Below, in pieces: positions 15,406 to 23,009 of a stretch of DNA of 64,000 bases. The notes under the pieces are model-generated. The model was not told the origin of the DNA. It searched no databases and was given only the letters and a program-made list of their open reading frames with translations. The first letter of the stretch is position 1; every line of letters starts with the position of its first letter. Source of the stretch: Variovorax sp. OK212 (GTDB taxonomy: Bacteria > Pseudomonadota > Gammaproteobacteria > Burkholderiales > Burkholderiaceae_C). The position numbers were made by a program, and so were the translations under genes. The stretch covers positions 27,979 to 91,978 of the forward strand of contig NZ_FOLP01000024.1 in assembly GCF_900112425.1 (NCBI RefSeq). The letters run 5' to 3'.

Positions 15406-15940
15406 TGCTGGCCCCGCCGCTAATCAGCGCAAGCTTTGCCCTCAGCTCAGCGAGCACGCCGGGTTCGCTGATGCCGAATTCCTGGTGCGTCTTGATGAGG
15501 CTGTCCCGGCACCACTCCGGCCAATCCGAGTCGTCATCATCTACAGCTACCCAGTTGCGCGGCTGCCGTTGAAGGACATCTGCCCAAACCTGCATCCCCC
15601 GTGGCGTCGCCGCAAAAGCACGTCGGTTCATGCCGTGCTCATATGTGGCGCCGATGACCCGCTCTCGTAGTGAGGCCGGCAAAGGTTTCAGAGATGCCTC
15701 AAGCCCGTACCTTAGAACCCACGTTGTGGAAAGCACGATGCGGATTGCAGGGTAGGGTTGCAGAACTGCTGCCAGCAGCTCCGCGTGCTGAAACAATGTG
15801 AAGCTGCCGGCAGCCTTGATGAACGGTCCTTGTGTCGGGTCCCACCACACGTTCTCGTGATGTAACGCTCCGTCATAGTCCAGGAAAAGCAACAACTCGT
15901 CTCGCCCGCGGACTGCGTCTGCTGCCGGACGTGCCGTCAT
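15395..15940 (-). CDS. HAD-superfamily phosphatase (RNA-repair type HAD domain)
   Basis: Starting at ATG 15940, which overlaps the stop of the small upstream gene as ATGA, the protein has 181 residues. HAD motifs: LLFLDYDGAL (Asp about 21 and 23), LSTTW (Ser/Thr about 71-72) and WVAVDDDDSDW (acidic cluster about 134-137). The compact, capless form with S-T-x-W after the second strand resembles the HAD domain found in multi-domain RNA repair proteins. Removal of a terminal RNA phosphate is therefore a reasonable inference. The C-terminal ~40 residues are helical and Ala-rich. It is directly followed by kptA with an 11-bp overlap. Confidence 0.8.
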   Translation of the reverse strand: MTARPAADAVRGRDELLLFLDYDGALHHENVWWDPTQGPFIKAAGSFTLFQHAELLAAVLQPYPAIRIVLSTTWVLRYGLEASLKPLPASLRERVIGATYEHGMNRRAFAATPRGMQVWADVLQRQPRNWVAVDDDDSDWPEWCRDSLIKTHQEFGISEPGVLAELRAKLALISGGASNAA

Positions 15941-16149
15941 TCTCGGGCCCCTTTCGGCATACACCACCATGCCGGGAATGCCTCAGCCGTCAGGTGCATG
16001 TCCGCGGCACTAGGGTAGTGACGCAGCAGCATCCGCCCGTAGTTCTGGAGTGACTCAGGCGACTCGTGGCTCATGAGGCCTGCGGCGAGAGCTACGAGGA
16101 ATTTCCTGGTCTCAAGCACAGCGCGAGTGCGTTCATCGGGCACGGTCAT
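15937..16149 (-). CDS. BPSL0761-family small protein
   Basis: The 70-residue protein begins MTVPDERTRAVLETRKFL and contains LLRHYPSAADM. This pattern (ERTRAV, TR-FL, LLRHYP) is that of the small BPSL0761 family common in Burkholderiales, whose function is unknown. It overlaps both neighbours by four bases (ATGA on each side), so it is translationally locked between two HAD phosphatases. That makes it a likely subunit or adaptor of the same system. No metal-binding motif or membrane span is visible. Confidence 0.75.
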   Translation of the reverse strand: MTVPDERTRAVLETRKFLVALAAGLMSHESPESLQNYGRMLLRHYPSAADMHLTAEAFPAWWCMPKGARE

Positions 16150-16760
16150 ACGACCCCCGAAATCGCTTCTCTGCGCAGCTCGAACGCGGTGCGTAGCAGG
16201 GCATATTCCGCGTCGGTCAGGCCGACTGACTCGGTGCAGAGCACTATGAACGGAAGATTCTCCGGAGGCTGGCCTATGTCAAGTCCGGTGCCAGAGCGGT
16301 AGTCGTCTAAAACCACCCAGTTGTTGGCCTCCAGATGGGTGTCCAGCCATGCCTTGATTTCAGTCCAACGGAGCTGTCGCCTCGGGCCCTTCGGTGTGGA
16401 CATGTCTGGATGAAGGTTTGCGTCGACGAAGTCGAGCGCGCTTAGCTGCAGCATCCTCCGCAGGAGGTGGTCTTCCATAAGCCACCACCAATCTGAGGAA
16501 ATCACATACAGGGGCTCAAATTCGTCGTGGATTGCCCGCAGCAAGGCGACCGCATCTGGAAGCAGGAGCGTCTGCCAGAGGTCAGGGGGGGCGCCGCGCG
16601 AAGCATCCGGCTCTGCCAAGCCCGGTGCTGCAAACGCCTGAGCGACGTCATAGCCCCCATACGGCGCGCTCAGGCACAGGACGTCATCGATGTCCAGGAA
16701 AAGGACCGTGCGATGAGGAGCGGCCAGTCTGACGGCAAGGGTGTTTTTGCTCTCGAACAT
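16146..16760 (-). CDS. HAD-superfamily phosphatase, first gene of RNA-repair operon
   Basis: The 204-residue protein has HAD motifs VLFLDIDDVLC (Asp about 23 and 25), YVISSDWWW (Ser about 88-89), a Lys at about 136 within RWTEIKAW, and WVVLDDY (Asp about 152-153). It is a paralogue of the HAD protein two genes downstream but not closely similar. Like that one it has the capless layout seen in RNA-repair associated HAD domains. ATG 16760 follows GGGGA. It opens a leftward operon in which all genes overlap. Having two HAD phosphatases suggests they act on different ends, for example 3'-phosphate and 5'-phosphate, but this is inference. Confidence 0.8.
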   Translation of the reverse strand: MFESKNTLAVRLAAPHRTVLFLDIDDVLCLSAPYGGYDVAQAFAAPGLAEPDASRGAPPDLWQTLLLPDAVALLRAIHDEFEPLYVISSDWWWLMEDHLLRRMLQLSALDFVDANLHPDMSTPKGPRRQLRWTEIKAWLDTHLEANNWVVLDDYRSGTGLDIGQPPENLPFIVLCTESVGLTDAEYALLRTAFELRREAISGVV

Positions 16761-17128
16761 TGCGTCCCCCGAGGCGGCTGCACCGACTAGGCCCGCTCGG
16801 TCTGGGAGGGGCCGATGCAGGGCGACAAGCGGGGCACTTTGAGCCCTGGTGCCATGGGCTTGAACGTCAGCCTCATCATCGCGAATCCCCTTTGAAGCAA
16901 GGAATGAGTCACCATAGTTGGTCAGGTGATAGATGTCAACAGAGTAGAAGCATGCATCTCTGTCGGGCGGATTTTGTGCTTGGAGAACGTCGGGCGACTC
17001 GACCTAACAGTTATATAGAAATCGTCCTTCGTGTAAACGGAAAATCCTCAATCTTGTTTAGAGACGTTTAGACCGCGTGAAGGTTCAACGCTATAGCTTT
17101 TGAGATTTCCTTGGGAGATGATGTTTAG
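16761..17128. promoter_or_regulatory. Divergent regulatory region with three GTTTAGA boxes
   Basis: This 368-bp gap separates the leftward HAD-kptA operon from the rightward XRE regulator. GTTTAGA occurs at 17056-17062 and again at 17066-17072, ten bases apart (one helical turn), and a third time at 17123-17129, touching the XRE start codon. Spaced direct boxes next to a small HTH gene suggest an autoregulatory operator. No other structure is recognised in the left half of the gap. Confidence 0.5.
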
Positions 17129-17380
17129 ATGACTAAGCACCTCAAACAGCCGCACGTCCGTGAGGTCCTTGCTTGGAATGTCCAAAGCATCCGGCTGGAA
17201 CTCGGACTTTCCCAAGAAAAGCTCGGCGAACTAGCTGGTTTTCACCGGACGTACGTGAGTCAAGTGGAACGGCGTGTGACTAACATCACTGCGGACAATC
17301 TTCAGCGCCTTGCAGACGTGCTTTCGGTGCCAGTGGCCCGTCTTTTTCAGCTGCCACCGAGCGACTTGCGGAAGACGTGA
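17129..17380 (+). CDS. XRE-family HTH transcriptional regulator
   Basis: The 83-residue protein is almost entirely a Cro/CI-type helix-turn-helix domain: VQSIRLELGLSQEKLGELAG, then HRTYVSQVER, then NLQRLADVLSVPVARLF. This is the size of restriction-modification controller (C) proteins and of antitoxin-type regulators. The start at ATG 17129 has GGGAG about 11 bases upstream. It is divergent from the HAD-BPSL0761-HAD-KptA operon and is the last gene of the island before the repeats and the comEC junction, so it probably controls that operon and itself. Confidence 0.85.
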   Translation: MTKHLKQPHVREVLAWNVQSIRLELGLSQEKLGELAGFHRTYVSQVERRVTNITADNLQRLADVLSVPVARLFQLPPSDLRKT

Positions 17381-17714
17381 CGTCAGTGGTTGAGCCCCGG
17401 TGGAGGGATTCCTTGACGCTGAACGAGAACGTGGGCGGACAGCTGGCGGCGGCTGGTCGCCGGTAAAGGCACCTCGCTAAGTAAAGAGGGAGCGACGACC
17501 TCCGGTTGCCGACGGCGGCTGTAGGCAATCGCACCGGGGCAGCCGAGATTGCCCGCATGGACGGCGAAACCCTGGCGAAACGGCCTGGGAACAAGACTCT
17601 TTGTCCTTTTCGGCCGGTTTTGGGCGCCGGCGACCTTGGCGGGAACAAGACTCTTTGTGCCTGATGTCAAAGGTCAAGACTCTTTGTCGCGGGCCAAGAC
17701 AGCTTTGTAGCTAA
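17381..17714. other. Island terminal region without genes
   Basis: No gene is seen in this 334-bp stretch between the XRE regulator and the comEC sequence. Its right third carries four copies of a 13-14 bp motif, described separately, and it ends at about 17714, where comEC-coding sequence begins. Confidence 0.6.
17587..17708. repeat. Four direct repeats of CAAGACTCTTTGT at the island end
   Basis: CAAGACTCTTTGT occurs at 17592-17604, 17646-17658 and 17675-17687. A fourth, one base longer variant CAAGACAGCTTTGT lies at 17695-17708. The first two copies are also preceded by the same GGGAA. Spacing shortens towards the comEC junction (54, 29 and 20 bp). Each copy contains the small palindrome AAGACTCTT. 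Clustered short repeats at one end of an insertion resemble transposase-binding sites of Tn7-like and Tn5053-like elements. Confidence 0.75.
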
Positions 17715-19361
17715 GCAGACCGCGCCGGCTGGGACGTGTTCCGCGCCACCGGTGTCGCCCACCTGATGTCGATCTCCGGTCTGCACATCACGATGTTCGC
17801 CTGGCTCGCCACCCACGTCGTCGGGTGGCTCTGGCGGCGCAGCACGCGGCTCATGCTGCGCGTGCCCGCGCAACAGGCCGCGCTGGCCGGCGGCGTGCTG
17901 CTGGCCGCGCTCTACGCCCTTTTCAGCGGTTGGGGCGTGCCTTCGCAGCGCACGGTATGGATGCTCGCGGCCGTCGCCTTGCTGCGCCTCACCGGCCGGC
18001 GCTGGCCCTGGCCGCACGTGTGGCTGCTGACCGCGGCCGTGGTGGTGGCGGCCGACCCGTGGGCGCTGATGCAGGCCGGGTTCTGGCTCAGCTTCGTGGC
18101 GGTGGGCGTGCTGTTCGCCACCGATGCCTCCGTGCCGGGCGAGAAGAGGTCGGGCATGTCCGGCGCATCGTGGCGCCTCTGGCAGTTCTTTCGCGAGCAA
18201 TGGGTCATCACGCTTGCCATCACGCCGTTGAGCCTGCTGCTGTTCCAGCAGGTCTCGCTCGTGGGCCTGCTGGCCAATGCCGTCGCCATTCCGTGGGTCA
18301 CGCTGGTCATCACGCCGCTGGCCATGCTCGGGATGGCGGTGGCGCCGCTGTGGGACCTGGCCGCGCGCGCCGTGCAGTGGCTCACGGTGCTGCTGCAATG
18401 GCTGGCGGCCTGGCCGTACGCCACGCTGTCGATGGCCGCGCCGCCCTGGTGGATGGCGGCTTCCGGCGTGGCGGGTGGCGCGCTGCTCGCCATGCGGCTG
18501 CCGTGGTCGGTGCGCGGGCTCGGCGTGCCGCTGCTGTTGCCGGTGCTGCTGTGGCAGCCGCCGCGGCCCGCGGTGGGCGAGTTCGAACTGCTCGGGGCCG
18601 ACATCGGTCAGGGCAATGCCGTGCTGGTGCGCACCGCCTCGCACAGCCTGCTGTACGACACCGGCCCGCGCTACAACCTCGAGAGCGACGCCGGCCACCG
18701 CGTGCTGGTGCCGCTGCTGCGTGCCCTCGGCGAGCGGCTCGACCTGCTGGTGCTGAGCCACCGCGACACCGACCACACCGGCGGTGCGCCCGCCGTGCTC
18801 GCGATGCAGCCGCAGGCCGCGCTGCTGAGCTCCATCGAGACCTCGCACCCGCTGCAGGCCGTGCGCCCGGCGCGGCGCTGCGAAGCGGGGCAGCGCTGGA
18901 GCTGGGACGGCGTGCACTTCGAGGTGCTCCACCCGTTCGATGCCGACTACCGCAACCTCACCAAGCCCAACGCGGTGTCGTGCGTGCTGCGCATCGGCAA
19001 CGGCCGCGCGACGGCGCTGCTGGCCGGCGACATCGAGCGGCTGCAGGAGGCCGCGCTGGTCGCGCGCGTGCCCGGCGCGTTGCGCGCCGACCTGCTGCTG
19101 GTGCCCCACCACGGCAGCAAGACCTCGTCGGGCGACGCCTTCCTCGATGCGGTCGGCCCGCGCATTGCGCTGGTTCAGGCCGGCTATCGCAACCGCTTCG
19201 GTCATCCCACGGCCGAGGTGCTGGCGCGTTATGCGGCGCGCGGCGTGCGGGTGGCCGACAGCCCGCGCTGCGGCGCCGCGCACTGGCGCAGCACCGCACC
19301 CGGCGAACTGGGCTGCGAGCGCGAGCGCCAAGCGCGCTACTGGCAGCACCGCGTGCCCTGA
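17715..19361 (+). pseudogene. comEC: comEC/rec2, 5'-truncated by the island
   Basis: The frame reads DRAGWDVFRATGVAHLMSIS immediately after an in-frame TAA at 17712. In complete ComEC proteins (about 750-850 residues) this motif lies in the middle of the competence/permease domain, so roughly the first third is missing. What remains is the membrane domain and the C-terminal metallo-beta-lactamase domain with LSHRDTDHTGG and VPHHGSKTSS. ComEC moves single-stranded DNA across the inner membrane. GTG 17736 could start a shortened product, but without the N-terminal domain DNA uptake is unlikely. The 5' part, if kept, lies beyond the left edge on the other side of the island. Confidence 0.9.
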
Positions 19362-19517
19362 AGCGCGCCGCGGTGCCCGGCACCGGGTTTCGGGTTTTCC
19401 CTTGAAAAGTTTCGCTGGCGGCAACTTTATTGCGTTTGCTTGACCCGGGCCTGCGCCGGTTCTCCAATGGCTCTGCAATCACGGTTCCGAAGATTGAAAC
19501 AACGAAGAGACAAGCCG

Positions 19518-20408
19518 ATGACCGCCCGACCTCGTTCCGTTGCCTCCGTGCTGACCCACAGCGCCACCGAGCCGACCTCGTCGGTCGAGCGGGCCTGCCG
19601 CATCCTGCGTGCGCTCTCCGACCCCGGCGTCACGCGCCTCACCGACATCGCCCTGGCCACCGGCCTCGACAAGACCACCGTGCTGCGGGTGGTCGAGGTG
19701 CTGATGCGCGACGGCTTCGTGGTGCGCGACGCGCAGACCAAGCACTACAGCCTGGGCGCCGAGCTGCTGGTGCTCGGCGCGGCGGCGCTGGCGCGCTTCG
19801 ACCCGCGGCCGCTGGTGCGCCCCAGCCTGCTGCGCCTCACGGGCACCTTCGAAGACAGCGTGATCCTCTCGATTCCGAGCGGCATCGAGTCGCTGTGCGT
19901 CGATGTGGAAGAGGGCCGCTTCCCGATCCGTGCCAACTACCTTTCCGTGGGCAGCCGCCGGCCGCTGGGCGCGGGTGCCGGCAGCCTCGCGTTGCTCGCG
20001 TGGATGCCCGACGCCGAGCGGCAGGCCGCATTGGCCGTGATCGCGCCGCAGCTGCAGCAGCGCTACCCGCGCATCACCATCGACTTGCTCGAGACCCGTG
20101 CGCGCGAAGCCCGCGAGCGCGGCTACGCGGTGCTGCTCGACGTGGTGGTCGAGCGCATGGGCGGCATTGCCGCGCCCATCCTCGGCGCCGACGGCCGCCC
20201 CGTAGCCGCCATCAGCATCGCCGCGCTCAACGACCGCATCACCTCGCGCGAGGCCGAACTGGCCAAGGCGCTCAAGCGCGAGTGCGCCACCTGCGAGGTG
20301 CTGTGGAGCGGTGCCGCGCACCAGAGCGCACTGGCCACGCGGACGACACGAACCACGCGGACCACCCGCACGACTGCCGCCGGTGGCCGCCGCAGCCCGG
20401 TGCACTGA
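19518..20408 (+). CDS. IclR-family transcriptional regulator
   Basis: From ATG 19518 the protein has 296 residues. It has an N-terminal winged helix (VERACRILRALSD, then TDIALATGLDKTTVLRVVEV) and the IclR effector-binding domain (GAELLVLGAAALARFDPRPL through GGIAAPILGADGRPVAAISI). The tail carries an unusual run of Arg-Thr-Thr triplets (RTTRTTRTTRTT) from an imperfect 9-bp repeat at about 20338-20375. It is encoded two bases before the thiolase-like gene on the same strand, so it probably controls the following catabolic operon. The ligand, presumably the substrate acid or its CoA ester, is unknown. Confidence 0.9.
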   Translation: MTARPRSVASVLTHSATEPTSSVERACRILRALSDPGVTRLTDIALATGLDKTTVLRVVEVLMRDGFVVRDAQTKHYSLGAELLVLGAAALARFDPRPLVRPSLLRLTGTFEDSVILSIPSGIESLCVDVEEGRFPIRANYLSVGSRRPLGAGAGSLALLAWMPDAERQAALAVIAPQLQQRYPRITIDLLETRAREARERGYAVLLDVVVERMGGIAAPILGADGRPVAAISIAALNDRITSREAELAKALKRECATCEVLWSGAAHQSALATRTTRTTRTTRTTAAGGRRSPVH

Positions 20409-20410
20409 GC

Positions 20411-21565
20411 ATGAGCCTGCCAACCGCTCACCTCGTCGGCGCCGGCAACACCGCCTTCGGCCGCCATGAAGGCCAGGGCGCGCTCGACCTCATGGCCGGC
20501 GCCGCGCAGCAGGCGCTCGACTCGGCCGGCCTGCGCCGCGCCGACATCGACGGCGTGCTGTGCGGCTACGCGACCACGCTGCCGCACCTGATGATCTCCA
20601 CGCTCTTCTGCGAGCGCTTTTCGCTGCGGCCGGCCTGCGCGCACAGCCTGCAGCTCGGCGGCGCCACCGGCGGCGCCATGCTGATGCTGGCGCGCGACCT
20701 GGTGCGCGCCGGGCGTTGCCGCAACGTGCTGGTGGTGGCCGGCGAGAACCGGCTCAGCGGCCAGTCGCGCGACAGCGCCATCCAGACCCTGGCGCAGGTG
20801 GGCGACGCCGACTTCGAGGTGCCCAACGGCGCCTCGGTGCCGGCCTACTACGGCCTGCTGGCCTCGCGCTACCTGCACGAGACCGGCACGCGAGAGGCCG
20901 ACCTGGCCGAGCTTGCCGTGCTGATGCGCGCCAACGCGGCAGGCCACCCCGACGCGCACCTGCGTGCGCCGATCTCGGTGAGCGACGTGCTCGCCTCCAA
21001 GCCCATTGCCGCGCCGCTCAAGTTGCTCGACTGCTGCCCCATCTCCGACGGCGCCATGGCGCTGGTGGTGTCGTCGTCTTCGCGCGGGGAGGCCGGCGTG
21101 GCGATGGCCGGCGCCGGCCAGGCGCACCGCCACCAGCACCTGAGCGCGATGGCCGACGTCATGCAGTGCGGCGCGGCCGAAGCCGCGCAGCGCGCCTTCG
21201 CCGAGGCCGGGCTGGGCGTGGACGACATCGACTGCCTGGGCATCTACGACTCGTTCACCATCACCCTGGCCATGCTGCTCGAGGAGATCGGCTTCGCACC
21301 GCGCGGCGGCGCCGCGCAGCGCGTGCGCAACGGCGACTTCCACCCCGACGGCCCGTTGCCGCTCAACACGCACGGCGGCCTGCTGTCCTTCGGCCACTGC
21401 GGCGTGGCGGGCGGCATGGCGCACACGGTCGAGGCCTTCCGCCAGATGACGGGGCAGGCCGGCAGCCGGCAGCTGCGGCGTCCGCGCCATGCGTTCGTGC
21501 ACGCGGACGGCGGCGTGATGTCCTCGCACGTGAGCCTGGTGCTGTCGAATGGAGCTGCCGCATGA
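20411..21565 (+). CDS. Thiolase-like (SCP2/Ltp-type) protein lacking the nucleophilic Cys
   Basis: The 384-residue protein (ATG 20411) has the thiolase fold: AHLVGAGNTAFGRHEG at the N-terminus, HSLQLGGATGGAMLMLA where catalytic thiolases carry the nucleophilic Cys, and NTHGGLLSFGHCGVAGGMAH at the C-terminus. The Cys is replaced by Gly, as in Ltp-type proteins that act as retro-aldolases with a DUF35 partner. That partner is the next gene, whose start overlaps this stop (ATGA). The pair may therefore cleave a beta-hydroxyacyl-CoA rather than perform classical thiolysis. The reaction and substrate are inferred. Confidence 0.85.
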   Translation: MSLPTAHLVGAGNTAFGRHEGQGALDLMAGAAQQALDSAGLRRADIDGVLCGYATTLPHLMISTLFCERFSLRPACAHSLQLGGATGGAMLMLARDLVRAGRCRNVLVVAGENRLSGQSRDSAIQTLAQVGDADFEVPNGASVPAYYGLLASRYLHETGTREADLAELAVLMRANAAGHPDAHLRAPISVSDVLASKPIAAPLKLLDCCPISDGAMALVVSSSSRGEAGVAMAGAGQAHRHQHLSAMADVMQCGAAEAAQRAFAEAGLGVDDIDCLGIYDSFTITLAMLLEEIGFAPRGGAAQRVRNGDFHPDGPLPLNTHGGLLSFGHCGVAGGMAHTVEAFRQMTGQAGSRQLRRPRHAFVHADGGVMSSHVSLVLSNGAAA

Positions 21566-21942
21566 ACGCGCTCGCAGCCCCCTTCGTCGAAGGCCTCGCG
21601 CGGCACGAGTTGCGCTACCAGCGGTGCACCGGTTGCGGCCATGCGCAGACGCTGGCGCGCTACGCCTGCGCCGCCTGCGGCAGCACGCGGCTCGAATGGA
21701 AAGCCGCTGCCGGCATGGCCACCGTGCACGCGGTCACCGTGGTGGCACGCGCGCCTTCCGACGAGTTCCGCGCGCTCGCGCCGTACACGCTGGTGCTGGT
21801 CACGCTCGACGAGGGCCCGCGCCTCATGGCCCATGCCGCGCCCGGCGTGCGCATCGGCGAGCGCGTGTCGGCGGGCTTCTTCGCGCACGCGGGCCATGTG
21901 CTGGTGCGCTTCACGCCAGAGGCCGAGCCGGCGCCGGACTGA
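21562..21942 (+). CDS. DUF35 OB-fold/zinc-ribbon acyl-CoA-associated protein
   Basis: The 126-residue protein has an N-terminal rubredoxin-like zinc ribbon with two cysteine pairs (CTGC and CAAC, about residues 22-39). An OB-fold follows (GMATVHAVTVVARAP through RVSAGFFAHAG). DUF35 proteins pair with thiolase-like or aldolase subunits and hold the acyl-CoA. It is translationally coupled to the thiolase-like gene by ATGA, strongly suggesting one heteromeric enzyme. Confidence 0.9.
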   Translation: MNALAAPFVEGLARHELRYQRCTGCGHAQTLARYACAACGSTRLEWKAAAGMATVHAVTVVARAPSDEFRALAPYTLVLVTLDEGPRLMAHAAPGVRIGERVSAGFFAHAGHVLVRFTPEAEPAPD

Positions 21943-21997
21943 GCGGCCACCGCGCGCGCCCGACACGACATCACAACCACAAGCAGGAGACAACCGC

Positions 21998-23005
21998 ATG
22001 CATTCGTTCCGATCCTTCGTCCGGCGGCAGTTGCTGGGTGTTCTGGGCGGGCTGGGCGGCCTGGGCGCCGCCCTGTGCCTCGCCGCCGCGCCCCTGGCCC
22101 ATGCGCAGGGCTACCCGAACAAGCCCGTCAAGCTGGTGGTGCCGTACCCGCCGGGCGGGCCCACCGACATCGTGGCGCGCGTGGTGGCGCAGAAGCTGTC
22201 GGAGCAGACCGGCCAGCAGTTCATCGTCGACAACCGCCCCGGCGCGGGCGGCAACACCGGCGCCGAGCTGGTGGCGCGCAGCGCGCCCGACGGCTACACG
22301 CTGCTGATCGCCACCACCGCGCATGCGATCAACCCCTCGCTCTTCAAGAACCTGGGCTACAAGCTCACCAAGGACCTGGCGCCGGTGTCGCTGCTCACCA
22401 GCGGCCCGCTCGTGATCGTCGCCAACCCCGAGCTGCCCGCGAAGAATGTGGCCGAGCTCATCGCGCTGGCCAAGGCCAGGCCGGGGCAGCTGAACTTCGC
22501 CTCGTCGGGCAACGGCCAGTCGACGCACCTCGCGGCCGAGCTGTTCGCCTCGATGGCGGGCGTGAAGATGACGCACATCCCCTACAAGGGCAGCGCGCCG
22601 GCGCTCACCGACGTCATGGGCGGGCAGGCGCAGCTGATGTTCGACACCATGCTCTCGGCCATGCCGCACGTGAAGGGCGGCAAGCTCAAGGCGCTGGCCG
22701 TCACCAGCGGCAAGCGGTCGCCCGCCGCGCCCGACCTGCCGACCGTGGCCGAGTCGGGCCTGCCGGGCTACGAGGCCATCGCCTGGAACGGCCTGCTCGC
22801 GCCCGCCGGCACGCCGCCCGAAGCCATCGCGCGGCTCAGTGCCGAGCTGAAGAAGGCGCTCGCCTTGCCCGAGGTGAAGGACAAGTTCGAGGCACAGGGC
22901 TTCGCCGCCGCCTGGAACACGCCCGAGGCCTTCGGCGGCTTCATGAACGCCGAGGTCGAGAAGTGGGCGCAGGTGGTGAAGGTGTCGGGCGCGACGGTGG
23001 ACTGA
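21998..23005 (+). CDS. Bug-family periplasmic solute-binding receptor
   Basis: The 335-residue protein has a signal peptide (hydrophobic stretch to APLAHAQG at about 36). The mature part is typical of the Bug/TctC family: YPNKPVKLVVPYPPGGPTD, FIVDNRPGAGGNTGAE, THIPYKGSAPALTDV and LPTVAESGLPGYEA. Bug receptors bind small carboxylates for tripartite tricarboxylate transporters, but no TctA/TctB membrane genes are nearby, so it is an orphan receptor or works with transporters encoded elsewhere. Its place inside a CoA-dependent operon suggests it binds the substrate acid. Confidence 0.92.
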   Translation: MHSFRSFVRRQLLGVLGGLGGLGAALCLAAAPLAHAQGYPNKPVKLVVPYPPGGPTDIVARVVAQKLSEQTGQQFIVDNRPGAGGNTGAELVARSAPDGYTLLIATTAHAINPSLFKNLGYKLTKDLAPVSLLTSGPLVIVANPELPAKNVAELIALAKARPGQLNFASSGNGQSTHLAAELFASMAGVKMTHIPYKGSAPALTDVMGGQAQLMFDTMLSAMPHVKGGKLKALAVTSGKRSPAAPDLPTVAESGLPGYEAIAWNGLLAPAGTPPEAIARLSAELKKALALPEVKDKFEAQGFAAAWNTPEAFGGFMNAEVEKWAQVVKVSGATVD

Positions 23006-23009
23006 GCCG

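Noticed and set aside
17381..17714. tRNA or tmRNA attachment site at the island end
   Set aside because: No tRNA-like sequence is present. The junction is within the protein-coding comEC sequence.
19362..19425. Rho-independent terminator after comEC
   Set aside because: CCCGG-CA-CCGGG has too short a loop and the following T-rich stretch is weak, so it is not listed as a terminator.
17667..19478. A 600-codon minus-strand frame opposite comEC
   Set aside because: The composition is typical of an antisense shadow and the plus strand carries unmistakable ComEC motifs.
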